64,000 nucleotides of DNA from Herbaspirillum sp. RV1423 (GTDB lineage Bacteria; Pseudomonadota; Gammaproteobacteria; Burkholderiales; Burkholderiaceae_D), in NCBI RefSeq assembly GCF_000577615.1, contig NZ_CBXX010000017.1:1-64000 (forward strand), written 5' to 3'. The notes below the pieces were generated by a model. That model searched no databases and had not been told where the DNA came from. It saw only the letters and a program-made list of their open reading frames with translations. The position numbers were made by a program, and so were the translations under genes. Of the stretch, positions 14,510-23,243 are shown in pieces (the stretch's first letter is position 1; each line of letters starts with the position of its first letter).

Positions 14510-15319
14510 ATGGACATGCACAACAAGTTTATCGACATCAATGGCGTCGAAATGGTGTTCCACACCAAGAAGGGGGCTTTCCATGCGCTGCACGACATCA
14601 ACCTGAGCGTGCAAAAGGGCGAGTTCATCACCCTGATCGGCCACTCCGGCTGCGGCAAGTCGACGCTGCTCAACCTGATTGCCGGTCTGCTCAAGCCGAG
14701 CGAAGGGCTGCTGCTGTGCGCCAATCGCGAAATCGCAGGGCCGTCGCCGGAACGCTCGGTGGTGTTCCAGAATCATTCGCTGCTGCCCTGGCTGACTTGC
14801 TACGAAAACATTTACCTCGGCGTGGAGCGCGTGTTCGGCGGCGCAGAAAGCCGCATCCAGTTGCGCGAACGCACCCGCGCGGCGCTGGCGCTGGTCGGCC
14901 TGACGGCGGCCGAAACCAAGCGTCCCAACGAAATTTCCGGCGGCATGAAACAACGCGTCGGCATCGCTCGCGCACTGGCCATGGAGCCCAAAGTCTTGCT
15001 GATGGACGAACCGTTCGGCGCGCTCGATGCGCTCACCCGCGCGCACCTGCAGGACGAGTTGCTGAAGATCGTCGCCAAGACCGGATCGACCGTCGTCATG
15101 GTCACGCATGACGTCGACGAAGCGGTGTTGCTGTCGGACCGCATCGTCATGATGACCAACGGTCCCGCGGCAACCATCGGCGAGATTCTCGACGTCGGGC
15201 TGGCCCGTCCGCGCGAGCGCGTGGCGCTGGCGCAGGATGCGCAATATGCCGGATACCGTACCGCGGTGCTCGAATTTCTTTACCGCAAACAGGCGCATCC
15301 GGCCAAAGAAGCGGCGTAA
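14510..15319 (+). CDS. nrtD: Nitrate ABC transporter ATPase
   Basis: A 269-residue ATPase of the NrtD/CmpD class. Motifs: Walker A (GHSGCGKST), Q-loop ([13 protein letters not shown]), signature ([16 protein letters not shown]), Walker B ([13 protein letters not shown]) and H-loop ([15 protein letters not shown]). It lacks the C-terminal substrate-binding-like domain of cyanobacterial NrtC, so uptake should not be controlled by that regulatory domain. The symbol could equally be written nrtC in three-gene systems. Third gene of the operon, 55 bp after nrtB. Confidence 0.9.
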   Translation: MDMHNKFIDINGVEMVFHTKKGAFHALHDINLSVQKGEFITLIGHSGCGKSTLLNLIAGLLKPSEGLLLCANREIAGPSPERSVVFQNHSLLPWLTCYENIYLGVERVFGGAESRIQLRERTRAALALVGLTAAETKRPNEISGGMKQRVGIARALAMEPKVLLMDEPFGALDALTRAHLQDELLKIVAKTGSTVVMVTHDVDEAVLLSDRIVMMTNGPAATIGEILDVGLARPRERVALAQDAQYAGYRTAVLEFLYRKQAHPAKEAA

Positions 15320-15352
15320 GGAAATCTTCCAGACTCAAGCGAAAGGAACACC

Positions 15353-16051
15353 ATGGCGTCCGGGCACATCATGCTGCTGCAGAATGGCAAGACCGGCAAG
15401 GACGAAACCGCCGACGACACCAGGCCCTTGTCGGGCGAAGTGTTCGGTGCGCTGATCAATCTGTCGGGACGGCGTCGTTTCACGTCGCAGCGCCTGGTGC
15501 TGTATGCGGTGCTGGCTTCGCAACGCCACGAAGGCGCCGTGAAGATCGCGCGCGAAGCGCTGGGTCTGTTCCGCGGCGCGCACGCGGGACTGGTCAAGGG
15601 TTCCGACATCTTGCCCGGGATTTTTTGCGAAGAACTGCGCGAAGCCTATTTCGGCAAGCTCGACGGCGACGCGCAGATCGTCTATTTCATCGACCTGGCC
15701 GAACGCACGCTCAACGCCATCGAAGACGGCCTGCGCGATGCGCCGGCATTGCTCGAAGAACTGGTGCGCATCACCACGCCGTTATTGGGCATCCTGAACC
15801 AGATCACCACTGTGTACGAAGAGCAATCCAAGCGCCATGCCGTACTCATGAAGAAGCAATTGCGCGGCATCATGACCGACATCGAGACCATCGCCAAGCA
15901 GGCCAAGATGGTGTCTTTCAACGCTCGCATCGTGGCGGCGCGCGCCGGGCAGGCCGGCAAGGAATTCTCCGTGGTGGCCGGCGTGCTGTCGAACATCACC
16001 ACCGAAATTGACGATCTCGTGCGGGTGGCGTTGAGCGGTGCCACAGCCTAG
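15353..16051 (+). CDS. Soluble MCP-like signalling protein in the nitrate operon
   Basis: A 232-residue protein without membrane segments. The C-terminal ~70 residues resemble the hairpin tip of methyl-accepting chemotaxis proteins (IETIAKQAKMVSFNARIVAARAGQAGKEFSVVA), but the protein ends soon after, so the long descending helix and methylation helices are missing. The N-terminal 150 residues are helical and unassigned. It begins 33 bp after the ATPase gene with AAAGGA upstream and is probably cotranscribed. It may couple nitrate status to chemotaxis or to another CheW/CheA-like partner; this is inference. Confidence 0.75.
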   Translation: MASGHIMLLQNGKTGKDETADDTRPLSGEVFGALINLSGRRRFTSQRLVLYAVLASQRHEGAVKIAREALGLFRGAHAGLVKGSDILPGIFCEELREAYFGKLDGDAQIVYFIDLAERTLNAIEDGLRDAPALLEELVRITTPLLGILNQITTVYEEQSKRHAVLMKKQLRGIMTDIETIAKQAKMVSFNARIVAARAGQAGKEFSVVAGVLSNITTEIDDLVRVALSGATA

Positions 16052-16106
16052 CGTTCGTTGCAGCCTGTATTACCACCTGAGGTTCGTCAATAAGGGAAAA
16101 TTGAAA

Positions 16107-16120
16107 ACTCTGTTCTAATT
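16107..16120 (+). promoter_or_regulatory. Candidate LysR operator, copy 1
   Basis: ACTCTGTTCTAATT lies 36 bp upstream of the LysR-family gene. Its near-copy, ACTTTGTTCTATTT on the opposite strand (17111-17098), lies upstream of the dehydrogenase gene (12 of 14 identical). A shared element before both the regulator and its presumed target is consistent with autoregulation plus activation. Confidence 0.4.
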
Positions 16121-16155
16121 GAGGCAACTCAAAACAACACGGACAGGGAAGGGCA

Positions 16156-17070
16156 ATGAAAAAGCTCAGCGAGCAGCGTCTCGTCTATTTCTTTGAAGCG
16201 GTCCAGTGCGGCAGCGTACGCGCGGCGGCCGACAAGCTCGATATCGCACCGTCGGCGGTGAGCCGCCAGATCGCGCTGCTCGAACAGGAAATCGCCATCC
16301 CTGTCATGGAACGGCACCGGCGCGGCGTGGTGCCGACCGAGGCGGGGCAGTTGCTGATCGATTACTACCGTGAGCAGGGCGCCCACCAGGCCGACCTGTT
16401 GTCCAAACTGCAAGGCTTGCGCGGCCTCAAGCGCGGCCATGTCAGCATCGTCATCGGCGAGGGTTTCGTGAGCGATTTCATGAGCCGGCCGATGGCCTAT
16501 TTCTGCGAACGCCATCCGCAGATTTCCGTATCGCTGGATCTGGCCGGCACCAACGACGTGCTGCGCCTGGTGGCCGAAGATATTGCGGAAATCGGCCTGG
16601 TCTACAACCCGCCGACCGATCCCAAGATCGTCTCGCGCGCAGTGCAGCGGCAGCCGATGCTGGCCGTGGTCAGCACCGGCTCGCCGCTGCGCAACAGCAA
16701 GTCCTGCACCTTGCAGGAACTCAGCGAATATCCGATCGGGCTGATGCATTCCTCTTACGGCACGCGGCAATTGCTGGCATTGGCCGAGTATGCCGCGAAG
16801 GTCAAGCTCAATCCGGCGCTGACCACCAATTCCATCAATGTGCTCAAGCATTTCGTCAAATCGGGACTGGGCGTGACCCTGTTGCCGCGCTTTGCGGTGT
16901 CGACCGAACTGGCGGCGGGAGAGCTGTTCGCGATACCGCTCGAAGACGATGTGCTGACGCAGGCCGAAGTGCATCTGGTCACGCGTGTCGGCCGCAAGCT
17001 GTCGGTGGCGGCGAACCGTTTTGTGTCGTATGCGAGTTCGCTGATGCAGGCCTTTCAGGTCACCAGTTGA
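16156..17070 (+). CDS. LysR-family transcriptional regulator
   Basis: A 304-residue LysR regulator. The winged helix-turn-helix is at 3-62 (LVYFFEAVQCGSVRAAADKLDIAPSAVSRQIALLEQEI), followed by the linker helix and a periplasmic-binding-like co-inducer domain (90-300). Unlike most LysR genes it is codirectional with its likely targets (dehydrogenase, aldehyde dehydrogenase, DUF3100 protein). The inducer is unknown; by context it is a hydroxy-acid or related carboxylate. Confidence 0.92.
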   Translation: MKKLSEQRLVYFFEAVQCGSVRAAADKLDIAPSAVSRQIALLEQEIAIPVMERHRRGVVPTEAGQLLIDYYREQGAHQADLLSKLQGLRGLKRGHVSIVIGEGFVSDFMSRPMAYFCERHPQISVSLDLAGTNDVLRLVAEDIAEIGLVYNPPTDPKIVSRAVQRQPMLAVVSTGSPLRNSKSCTLQELSEYPIGLMHSSYGTRQLLALAEYAAKVKLNPALTTNSINVLKHFVKSGLGVTLLPRFAVSTELAAGELFAIPLEDDVLTQAEVHLVTRVGRKLSVAANRFVSYASSLMQAFQVTS

Positions 17071-17097
17071 TTCGCCGCGCATTTCCTGCGTTCTCTT

Positions 17098-17111
17098 AAA
17101 TAGAACAAAGT
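17098..17111 (-). promoter_or_regulatory. Candidate LysR operator, copy 2
   Basis: ACTTTGTTCTATTT on the minus strand, 80 bp before the dehydrogenase start, matching the element at 16107-16120. Opposite orientation of the two copies is tolerated by LysR-type dimers. Confidence 0.4.
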
Positions 17112-17189
17112 CTGCTTTTCGATGTAATTGACGCTCGTTCACGCCGCTTGCACACTGGACCCGTCTGATTATTTTCAACGAGGAGCGGC

Positions 17190-18056
17190 ATGAAGCATAT
17201 CGGTGTGGCGGGTTTGGGCAATATGGGGCGCGGCATGGCGTTGTCGCTGCAGCGCGGCGGTTTTACGGTGTCGGGTTACGATCCGGCGGCGGTTGCGACC
17301 GAGGGCATCGCGCGCGAGGGCGTCGGGATCGTTGCGTCGGTGGCGGCGTTGGCGGCGGCCGTCGATGTGCTGATCCTGTCCTTGCCGACCTCGGATGTCG
17401 TCGAGGCCGTGGTGTTCGGCGCCGACGGTTTGCTGGCAGGCGCGAAACCGGGTTTGCTGGTCGTCGACACCACCACCGCCGATCCCGACAGTACGCGCAA
17501 AGTCGCGGCAGCCCTGGCGGACAAGGGCGTGCGCTTCATCGATGCGCCGGTCAGCGGCGGTCCCAAGGGCGCGGCGACAGGTTCCATGACCATGGTGCTG
17601 GGCGGCGCTGCAGAAGACATTGCTGCCGTGACGCCGGTGCTCGAAGCCATGAGCGCCAAGCGCATTCACGTCGGCCCGGTCGGCGCCGGCCACGTCACCA
17701 AGCTGCTCAACAACCTGATGTGCGGCGCGCACCTGATCGTCGCCGGCGAAGCGGCGCGCATCGCCGCCGCCGCCGGACTCGATCCGCAACAGATCTTCGA
17801 AGGCATCAATGCCGGCTCCGGCCGCAGCGGCGTCACCCAGGCCAATTATCCGACCTGGATTTCCAACGACGCCTTCAACTCTGGATTCACGATGAAGCTC
17901 ATGCGCAAGGATTTGCGCCTGGCGATGGGTTTGCTGGCGGATCTGGGCATGTCCGCGCCGCTGTCCGGCGAAGTCGGCCGCTTGTGGGCCGCCAGCAGCG
18001 CGACCTTGGCCGATGGCGAGGATTTCAATCGCATCGTGCAATTCATTGAAAAATAA
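17190..18056 (+). CDS. 3-hydroxyisobutyrate-dehydrogenase-family NAD(P)-dependent oxidoreductase
   Basis: A 288-residue beta-hydroxyacid dehydrogenase. Rossmann nucleotide site GLGNMGRGMA (7-16), substrate motif DAPVSGGPKGAATGSM (~116-131), catalytic Lys in GHVTKLLNNLM (~170) and the second substrate region MRKDLRLAMGL. Family members oxidise 3-hydroxyisobutyrate, tartronate semialdehyde, L-threonate or similar. The aldehyde dehydrogenase gene directly follows (27 bp), so the product is probably an aldehyde or semialdehyde that it oxidises further. Exact substrate not assignable. Confidence 0.88.
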   Translation: MKHIGVAGLGNMGRGMALSLQRGGFTVSGYDPAAVATEGIAREGVGIVASVAALAAAVDVLILSLPTSDVVEAVVFGADGLLAGAKPGLLVVDTTTADPDSTRKVAAALADKGVRFIDAPVSGGPKGAATGSMTMVLGGAAEDIAAVTPVLEAMSAKRIHVGPVGAGHVTKLLNNLMCGAHLIVAGEAARIAAAAGLDPQQIFEGINAGSGRSGVTQANYPTWISNDAFNSGFTMKLMRKDLRLAMGLLADLGMSAPLSGEVGRLWAASSATLADGEDFNRIVQFIEK

Positions 18057-18083
18057 ATCACCGAACATCGTCAGGAGCGTTAT

Positions 18084-19595
18084 ATGAAATTGAATGAAGC
18101 GGAACAATTGTTGGCGGCGTTTGCGCCGTTTTTTCAGGGCGCCGGATTTGTCGGCTCTTACGTCGGCGGCAAACTGGTGCAAGGCAGCGGCGACCTCATC
18201 GCCTTGCAGAACCCGGCCACCGGCGCGGCGACATTGAGCTACCGCGACGCCGGCGCCGAGATCGTGCAGCAGGCTGCCGAGGCCGCACTGGCGGCGCAGG
18301 TGGAATGGTGCAAGCTGACGCACGCGGCGCGCGGCCGCATCGTCTTCGCCATCGGGCAGAAAATCCGCGGCAACGCCGAAGCCCTGGCGCAACTGGAATC
18401 GCTCAGCGCCGGCAAGCCGATCCGCGATTGCCGCGGCGAAGTCGGCAAGGTCGCCGAGATGTTCGAGTACTACGCCGGCTGGAGCGACAAGTTCTACGGC
18501 GATGTGATTCCGGTGCCGAGTTCGCATCTCAACTACACGCGTCGCGAGCCGGTCGGCACGGTGCTGCAGATCACGCCGTGGAATGCGCCCATTTTCACCT
18601 GCGGCTGGCAGGTGGCGCCGGCGATCGCGATGGGCAACGCAGTGTTGCTGAAGCCTTCCGAACTGACGCCGTTCACCTCGCTGGCGGTGGCTGCGCTGGC
18701 CGAACAGGCCGGCGTGCCCAAGGGGCTGATCAACGTGCTGGCCGGTTACGGCCATACCGTCGGCCAAGCCGCCATCGATCATCGCACCATTAAAAAGGTG
18801 GTGTTCGTCGGTTCGCCGCAGACCGGCAAGAAGATCGCCGAAGCCGCCGCGCGCCGCCTGTTGCCATGCGTGCTGGAACTGGGCGGCAAGTCCGCCAATA
18901 TCGTGTTTGAGGATGCCGACCTGAAGCGCGCCTGCCTCGGCGCGCAGGCGGCGATCTTTTCGTCGGCGGGACAGAGTTGCGTGGCCGGTTCGCGTTTGCT
19001 GGTCCAGCGCACCGTCTATCAGGAATTCGTCGCCATGCTGGCCAACGGCGCCGGCAGGATCAAGGTCGGTCAGCCGTCGGATGCGCAAACCGAAGTCGGT
19101 CCGATTTCCAATCGCAAGCAATATGAACACGTGCGCAGCATGATCGCCGACGGGCTGCGCGGCGGCGCGCGGCTGGCGACGGCGGAGCAGGACTTTGCCG
19201 AGCCGGGCTTTTTCATCAGACCGACCGTGCTGGCCGATGTCCGCAACGACATGGACGTGGCGCGCCGGGAAATTTTTGGCCCGGTGGTGGTGGTGATCCC
19301 CTTCGACACTGAGGAAGAGGCGGTGGGCATCGCCAACGACAGCGATTTCGGCCTGGCCGGGGCGGTGTGGACCAACGACGTCGCCCGCGCGCACCGCGTA
19401 GCGGCCGGCGTCAATGCCGGCACTTTCTGGATCAACGGCTACAAGACCATCAATGTCGCTTCACCGTTCGGTGGCTACGGGCAAAGCGGTTATGGCCGTT
19501 CCAGCGGCGTCGAGGCGCTGTATGAATACACGCAAACCAAGAGCGTGTGGGTGGAAACGGCCAAGGAACCGGTCGCGACTTTCGGTTACGTTTAA
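18084..19595 (+). CDS. NAD(P)-dependent aldehyde dehydrogenase
   Basis: A 503-residue enzyme of the ALDH superfamily. Visible are the oxyanion Asn in ITPWNAPIF, coenzyme Lys in LKPSELTPF, catalytic Glu in LELGGKSANIVFEDAD, catalytic Cys in SAGQSCVAGSRLL and the EIFGPVVVVIPF motif. It oxidises an aldehyde to a carboxylic acid. Its placement after a beta-hydroxyacid dehydrogenase and a LysR regulator suggests sequential oxidation of a short hydroxy acid. AGGAG precedes the ATG. Confidence 0.93.
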   Translation: MKLNEAEQLLAAFAPFFQGAGFVGSYVGGKLVQGSGDLIALQNPATGAATLSYRDAGAEIVQQAAEAALAAQVEWCKLTHAARGRIVFAIGQKIRGNAEALAQLESLSAGKPIRDCRGEVGKVAEMFEYYAGWSDKFYGDVIPVPSSHLNYTRREPVGTVLQITPWNAPIFTCGWQVAPAIAMGNAVLLKPSELTPFTSLAVAALAEQAGVPKGLINVLAGYGHTVGQAAIDHRTIKKVVFVGSPQTGKKIAEAAARRLLPCVLELGGKSANIVFEDADLKRACLGAQAAIFSSAGQSCVAGSRLLVQRTVYQEFVAMLANGAGRIKVGQPSDAQTEVGPISNRKQYEHVRSMIADGLRGGARLATAEQDFAEPGFFIRPTVLADVRNDMDVARREIFGPVVVVIPFDTEEEAVGIANDSDFGLAGAVWTNDVARAHRVAAGVNAGTFWINGYKTINVASPFGGYGQSGYGRSSGVEALYEYTQTKSVWVETAKEPVATFGYV

Positions 19596-19610
19596 GCTGG
19601 AAAAGAGTGA

Positions 19611-19634
19611 GGAAAAGGGCGGCAGCCCTTTTCC
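19611..19634 (+). terminator. Hairpin after the aldehyde dehydrogenase gene
   Basis: A perfect 10-bp stem (GGAAAAGGGC with GCCCTTTTCC) and GGCA loop, 16 nt after the stop. The T run is inside the stem and no strong U tail follows, so it may attenuate rather than fully stop transcription into the DUF3100 gene 193 bp on. Confidence 0.55.
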
Positions 19635-19827
19635 TGCGATGAGAACGTTTGCATTTTTCATTGCGAAGGAACGGCGCGCAAGGCATTATTGACGCCGGGC
19701 AATAAGATCGCGGGAAAACCGCAAATAAATCGTTGTACAAGGAATAGACGCACCAGGGAGGGCCGCTCGACATGGCGGCTTGTTCATCGTCCTCATACAA
19801 CACAGGACTCAAGATCCGGAGGGAAAC

Positions 19828-21153
19828 ATGCAAGCAGCATCCGCCACACCAGCACCTGTCATCCAGCCTGGCCTGTCCAGTTGGAAGTTATACGTTTATG
19901 CAATCGTGATCCTGGTGGTCGCTGAACTGATCGGTTCGGTGGCCTTCAAGGTGGGACCGGGAAAAGTTGTACTCCTGCCGATGGTCTGGGCGCTGATCAT
20001 GGGGGCGGTCATCGGCAGCCTGCAATCCAGAATGGGACCGCTGGCGCTGACCCAGCCGTTGCAGTTCCGGGCGGCGGCGATCCTGCAGCCCGCTTTGCTG
20101 CTGTTCGTCGCCAAGCTGGGCCTGATGGTCGGCAGTTCGCTGCCCAAGATCATCGGCGCCGGCTGGGCGCTGGTATTCCAGGAGTTCGGCCACTTCGTCG
20201 GCACCATTCTGATTGGCTTGCCGCTGGCGCTGCTGCTGGGCATCAAGCGCGAGGCGATCGGCGCGACGTTTTCGGTGGGGCGCGAACCTAGCCTGGCGAT
20301 CATTGGCGAGCGCTACGGCATGAACTCGCCGGAAGGGCGCGGCGTGCTTGCCGAATACATTACCGGCACCTTGTTCGGCGCGGTGTTCATCGCCATCTTC
20401 GCCGGCTTCATCACCAGCCTGAACATTTTTCATCCGGTTGCGCTGGCGATGGGGGCGGGCGTCGGTTCCGGCAGCATGATGGCGGCCGCAGCCGGCGCGA
20501 TCGCGGCGCAGCAGACGCCGGAGATGGCCAAGGACGTGGCGACCTTTGCCGCTGCCAGCAACCTGATCACGACCACCATCGGCACCTATTTCACGCTGTT
20601 CATTTCGCTGCCGCTGGCGGTGTGGGGCTACCGCGTGCTGGAACCGATCATCGGCCGCACGACCGCATCGTCGACCATGCCGGACGACAACCTGCTGGCG
20701 CAGACGCACCATGAAGTCGCCGACCTCAACCTGGCCGGCCGCGTCGGCGCCTGGGTCTTTGCGGGCGTGCTGACCATCATCGCCAACTGGATCGCCTACA
20801 AGGTGGCGCCGCTGGAATCGGTGGGCTGCATCGTGATCATGATTGCCGCGGTGTTCGTCGGCGACCTGCTGTGCAACCTGACCGGCAAGAAGATCCCGGC
20901 GGTGTGCTGGGTCACGCTGGTGGCGATGTTCCTGACCTCGCCGGCCTGTCCGTGGGCGGAAGCCGTCGCGGCGATCACCGGCAAGATCAACTTCCTGGCG
21001 GTGATCACGCCGATGCTGACTTTCGCCGGCCTGTCGATTGCCAAGGATATTCCGGCGTTCCGCAAGCTGGGCTGGCGCATCGTGCTGGTGTCGTTTGCGG
21101 CGAACGCGGGGACCTTCATCGGCGCTACGCTGATCGCGGAATTCTTTCACTGA
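19828..21153 (+). CDS. DUF3100 family polytopic membrane protein (probable transporter)
   Basis: A 441-residue inner-membrane protein with about 11-12 hydrophobic segments. The segment GREPSLAIIGERYGMNSPEGRGVLAEYITGTLFG and the Gly/Ala-rich MGAGVGSGSMMAAAAGAIAAQ are DUF3100 hallmarks. Family function is not established; members sit next to carboxylate or amide catabolism genes and are presumed transporters. GGAGGGA precedes the ATG at 19828; an upstream in-frame ATG (19780) lacks a ribosome site. Probably the uptake system for the dehydrogenase pathway. Confidence 0.82.
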   Translation: MQAASATPAPVIQPGLSSWKLYVYAIVILVVAELIGSVAFKVGPGKVVLLPMVWALIMGAVIGSLQSRMGPLALTQPLQFRAAAILQPALLLFVAKLGLMVGSSLPKIIGAGWALVFQEFGHFVGTILIGLPLALLLGIKREAIGATFSVGREPSLAIIGERYGMNSPEGRGVLAEYITGTLFGAVFIAIFAGFITSLNIFHPVALAMGAGVGSGSMMAAAAGAIAAQQTPEMAKDVATFAAASNLITTTIGTYFTLFISLPLAVWGYRVLEPIIGRTTASSTMPDDNLLAQTHHEVADLNLAGRVGAWVFAGVLTIIANWIAYKVAPLESVGCIVIMIAAVFVGDLLCNLTGKKIPAVCWVTLVAMFLTSPACPWAEAVAAITGKINFLAVITPMLTFAGLSIAKDIPAFRKLGWRIVLVSFAANAGTFIGATLIAEFFH

Positions 21154-21184
21154 CCTCCACTGATTGTTGGCGCAGGCACAATGC

Positions 21185-21216
21185 AAAACGGCCGGTGCAT
21201 CAGCACCGGCCGTTTT
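21185..21216. terminator. Bidirectional terminator between convergent genes
   Basis: A perfect 14-bp stem (AAAACGGCCGGTGC, 21185-21198, with GCACCGGCCGTTTT, 21203-21216), ATCA loop, flanked by A and T runs on either side. It serves both the DUF3100 gene and the convergent DUF423 gene. Confidence 0.93.
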
Positions 21217-21234
21217 CTTTTCTTGCTTCTGAAT

Positions 21235-21609
21235 TCACTGCGCCTTGTAGGCCGCCCATGCCACCAGCAGCCACGACGCCAGGAAAGCCAGGCCGCCGAT
21301 CGGCGTGATCGCGCCGAGGAAGCGGATGCCGCTCAGCGCCAGGAAGTACAGGCTGCCGCTAAAAATCACGATGCCGATGAACATCGCGCTGCCCGCCCAG
21401 CCAAGAACGGCCGGACCGAATTTCGGGATCAGCAGGGCTACCGCGAACATGCCCAGCGCATGCACCATCTGGTAGATGACGGCGGTCTGCCAGATCGCCA
21501 GCATGTCGGGATCGAGGATCTGCTTCAGGCCGTGTGCACCGAAGGCGCCGGCAGCGACGGCAATGAACATGTTGAGGCCGGCCAGGATGACGAGAAGACG
21601 TTCGCTCAT
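21235..21609 (-). CDS. DUF423 family membrane protein (YgdD-like)
   Basis: A 124-residue protein with four transmembrane segments. The N-terminus (AGLNMFIAVAAGAFGAHGLK) and 'FSGSLYFLALSG...LGAITPIGGLAFLASW' are diagnostic of DUF423 (E. coli YgdD). Function unknown. It is transcribed toward the shared terminator at 21185; the gap to the heme gene is 91 bp. Confidence 0.9.
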   Translation of the reverse strand: MSERLLVILAGLNMFIAVAAGAFGAHGLKQILDPDMLAIWQTAVIYQMVHALGMFAVALLIPKFGPAVLGWAGSAMFIGIVIFSGSLYFLALSGIRFLGAITPIGGLAFLASWLLVAWAAYKAQ

Positions 21610-21700
21610 GAGTGATTTCCGAAAAAAGAAGTGCGGCTATTCTAATGGTTTTGCCGCGACCGCTCGACAACGGGCGCGGGCCCGCCCTGTCCGCACCGGA

Positions 21701-22696
21701 TCAGACGCCGAATATCGGCATCAGGCGCATGATGGCGTCGCGCCATTCGCGCGGTTCCGGCTGGCCGTTGGATTTCTTGCTGAGGAAGCTGGCGATGTGC
21801 GCGCCCTGGCGGTTGAACAGTTCCAGCGATGTGATGATGCCGTCGGTGGTCGGTTTTTTCGCGACCCAGACCGAATCGATATGGTCTTCGCGCAGTTGCA
21901 TGCGGAAACCGGAGTTCATGATCTTCAGGCGTGAATCCTTGATGCGGATGTTCTTGATCTTGCCGTAATAAGCCTGCACGATGCCGGCGTTGCCGACCTG
22001 CGCCATGATCGACGTGCCGAACTCGGTCATGCGCTGCAGGATGACGCGCGCGGAATCGTTGGCGACCTGGTAGGCGAAGGCCTTGCCGGCAAGACGCAGC
22101 TTGCGCAGGCGCTGCCGATCGAATGCTTCCTGACGTTGGATGAAGTCGTCGTGATTATGGGTGTGGGCCCACTCCGCGCGCAAGGCGTCGACATCGATCT
22201 GCTTGACGTCGGCGCTGTCGCCGTCGTCCTGCGGCAGGACCAGATGCAGCGGGGACACCTGTTCGGCCGCCGCATGATCGCTGACCAATTGCCTGAAGGA
22301 CGCAATGTCGCCGTTTTCACCCAGCACAATCTTGTGCAGCATGCTGCCGTAGCGGTCGAAGAACTGCAGGCTGTATTGCTTGCCGCCGCTGCAGGCGTCG
22401 TGTTCTTCCAGTGCGTAGCCGTGTTCCCATTGCGGATAGAAAATGCGCAGGTGCATGGCTTCGGCAGGCGCGAATTCAATCTCGTTCTTGACGTACAGCG
22501 CGCCGCTGACATTGTCCTTCTCGAGCAGAGCTGAGGAGTTGCGCGTGACTTCGGTGAGGTCGCCGAGTTCGGTCAGACGGTTCAGCAACGGTGCGAATTC
22601 GCCTTGCAGCCGCGTGGCGTGCGGGTGCAGGGCTACGCGTTGGACGTCGGTCAGGTTGGGCAGTTGTTGATCGTCGAGAGGACGCAGACGCATCAT
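21701..22696 (-). CDS. hmuS: HemS/HmuS-family cytoplasmic heme-handling protein
   Basis: A 331-residue protein with the two-fold repeat of the HemS/ChuS family: 'SLQFFDRYGSMLHKIVL' in the first half and 'ITSLELFNRQGAHIASF' in the second, plus 'LREDHIDSVWVAKKPTTDG', a family signature. HemS proteins bind imported heme and either deliver or degrade it. No hemin ABC genes adjoin it here. Two adjacent ATGs; AAGGA fits 22696. A promoter overlapped by a Fur box lies about 180 bp upstream, so iron repression is expected. Confidence 0.85.
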   Translation of the reverse strand: MMRLRPLDDQQLPNLTDVQRVALHPHATRLQGEFAPLLNRLTELGDLTEVTRNSSALLEKDNVSGALYVKNEIEFAPAEAMHLRIFYPQWEHGYALEEHDACSGGKQYSLQFFDRYGSMLHKIVLGENGDIASFRQLVSDHAAAEQVSPLHLVLPQDDGDSADVKQIDVDALRAEWAHTHNHDDFIQRQEAFDRQRLRKLRLAGKAFAYQVANDSARVILQRMTEFGTSIMAQVGNAGIVQAYYGKIKNIRIKDSRLKIMNSGFRMQLREDHIDSVWVAKKPTTDGIITSLELFNRQGAHIASFLSKKSNGQPEPREWRDAIMRLMPIFGV

Positions 22697-22880
22697 GATC
22701 TTTCCTTCTTCGTTTCCGGCTGCGGGTGGATATTCCCTAAGCTGCGGATTGGTTTGTATCCTGTCCCGCCAGCCGGTTCTTCCGCTTGCCCGTATGCTTG
22801 ATTCCGTCCCATATGGGGGCGGGTTGCCAATATGCAAGTTGCCGATTGCGCGGCGAAGATAGGGGAAACCGTCGCCGGGA

Positions 22881-22909
22881 ATCGTACGAGACTTTTCAAA
22901 TGAGAACAA
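22881..22909 (-). promoter_or_regulatory. Sigma-70-type promoter of hmuS
   Basis: On the minus strand TTGTTC (22909-22904), 17 nt, TACGAT (22886-22881). Transcription would start near 22874, leaving a leader of about 180 nt before hmuS. The -35 box lies inside the Fur-box palindrome. Confidence 0.6.
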
Positions 22910-22916
22910 TTCTCAT
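22900..22916. promoter_or_regulatory. Fur box
   Basis: ATGAGAA-CAA-TTCTCAT is a 7-3-7 inverted repeat with the GAGAA/TTCTC core common in betaproteobacterial Fur sites. It overlaps the -35 region of the hmuS promoter, so Fur-Fe would block RNA polymerase. It may also act on any rightward transcript (see the orphan terminator at 23098). Confidence 0.75.
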
Positions 22917-23097
22917 CAATTATTGTGCATGCACGAGGAAATAGCAAGGACGGTTAATCTTTTTTACAGAATATTGAGAGGGAGTCTTTGTGACCGGGAT
23001 GTTGAAAATGTGTCATTGTGTAATTCAACTGGCGAGCGATGTTGCGCTGCGATAGAGTGATAACCGTCTCCTCCAGTTCTCCTCATGAATTGGATTC

Positions 23098-23129
23098 AGC
23101 CCCGGCCTGCGAAGGTCGGGGCTTTTTTT
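23098..23129 (+). terminator. Orphan rightward terminator; possible end of a small RNA
   Basis: AGCCCCGGCC (23098-23107) pairs with GGTCGGGGCT (23114-23123, one G-U) and is followed by seven T residues. It is oriented rightward, yet both flanking genes are leftward, and no protein-coding gene precedes it on the plus strand. It is best explained as the 3' end of a small RNA starting somewhere in 22917-23060. Otherwise 22947-23243 shows nothing. Confidence 0.7.
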
Positions 23130-23243
23130 ATCCCGGCAATTCGGCGCATCGAACGAAAAGGCAGCATATGCATTGTGCGGCCTTCTGGACGCTATTGCGC
23201 CGTGCCTTGAGTGTGCTTATTCAAGACGGCTTGAAATCCTGCG

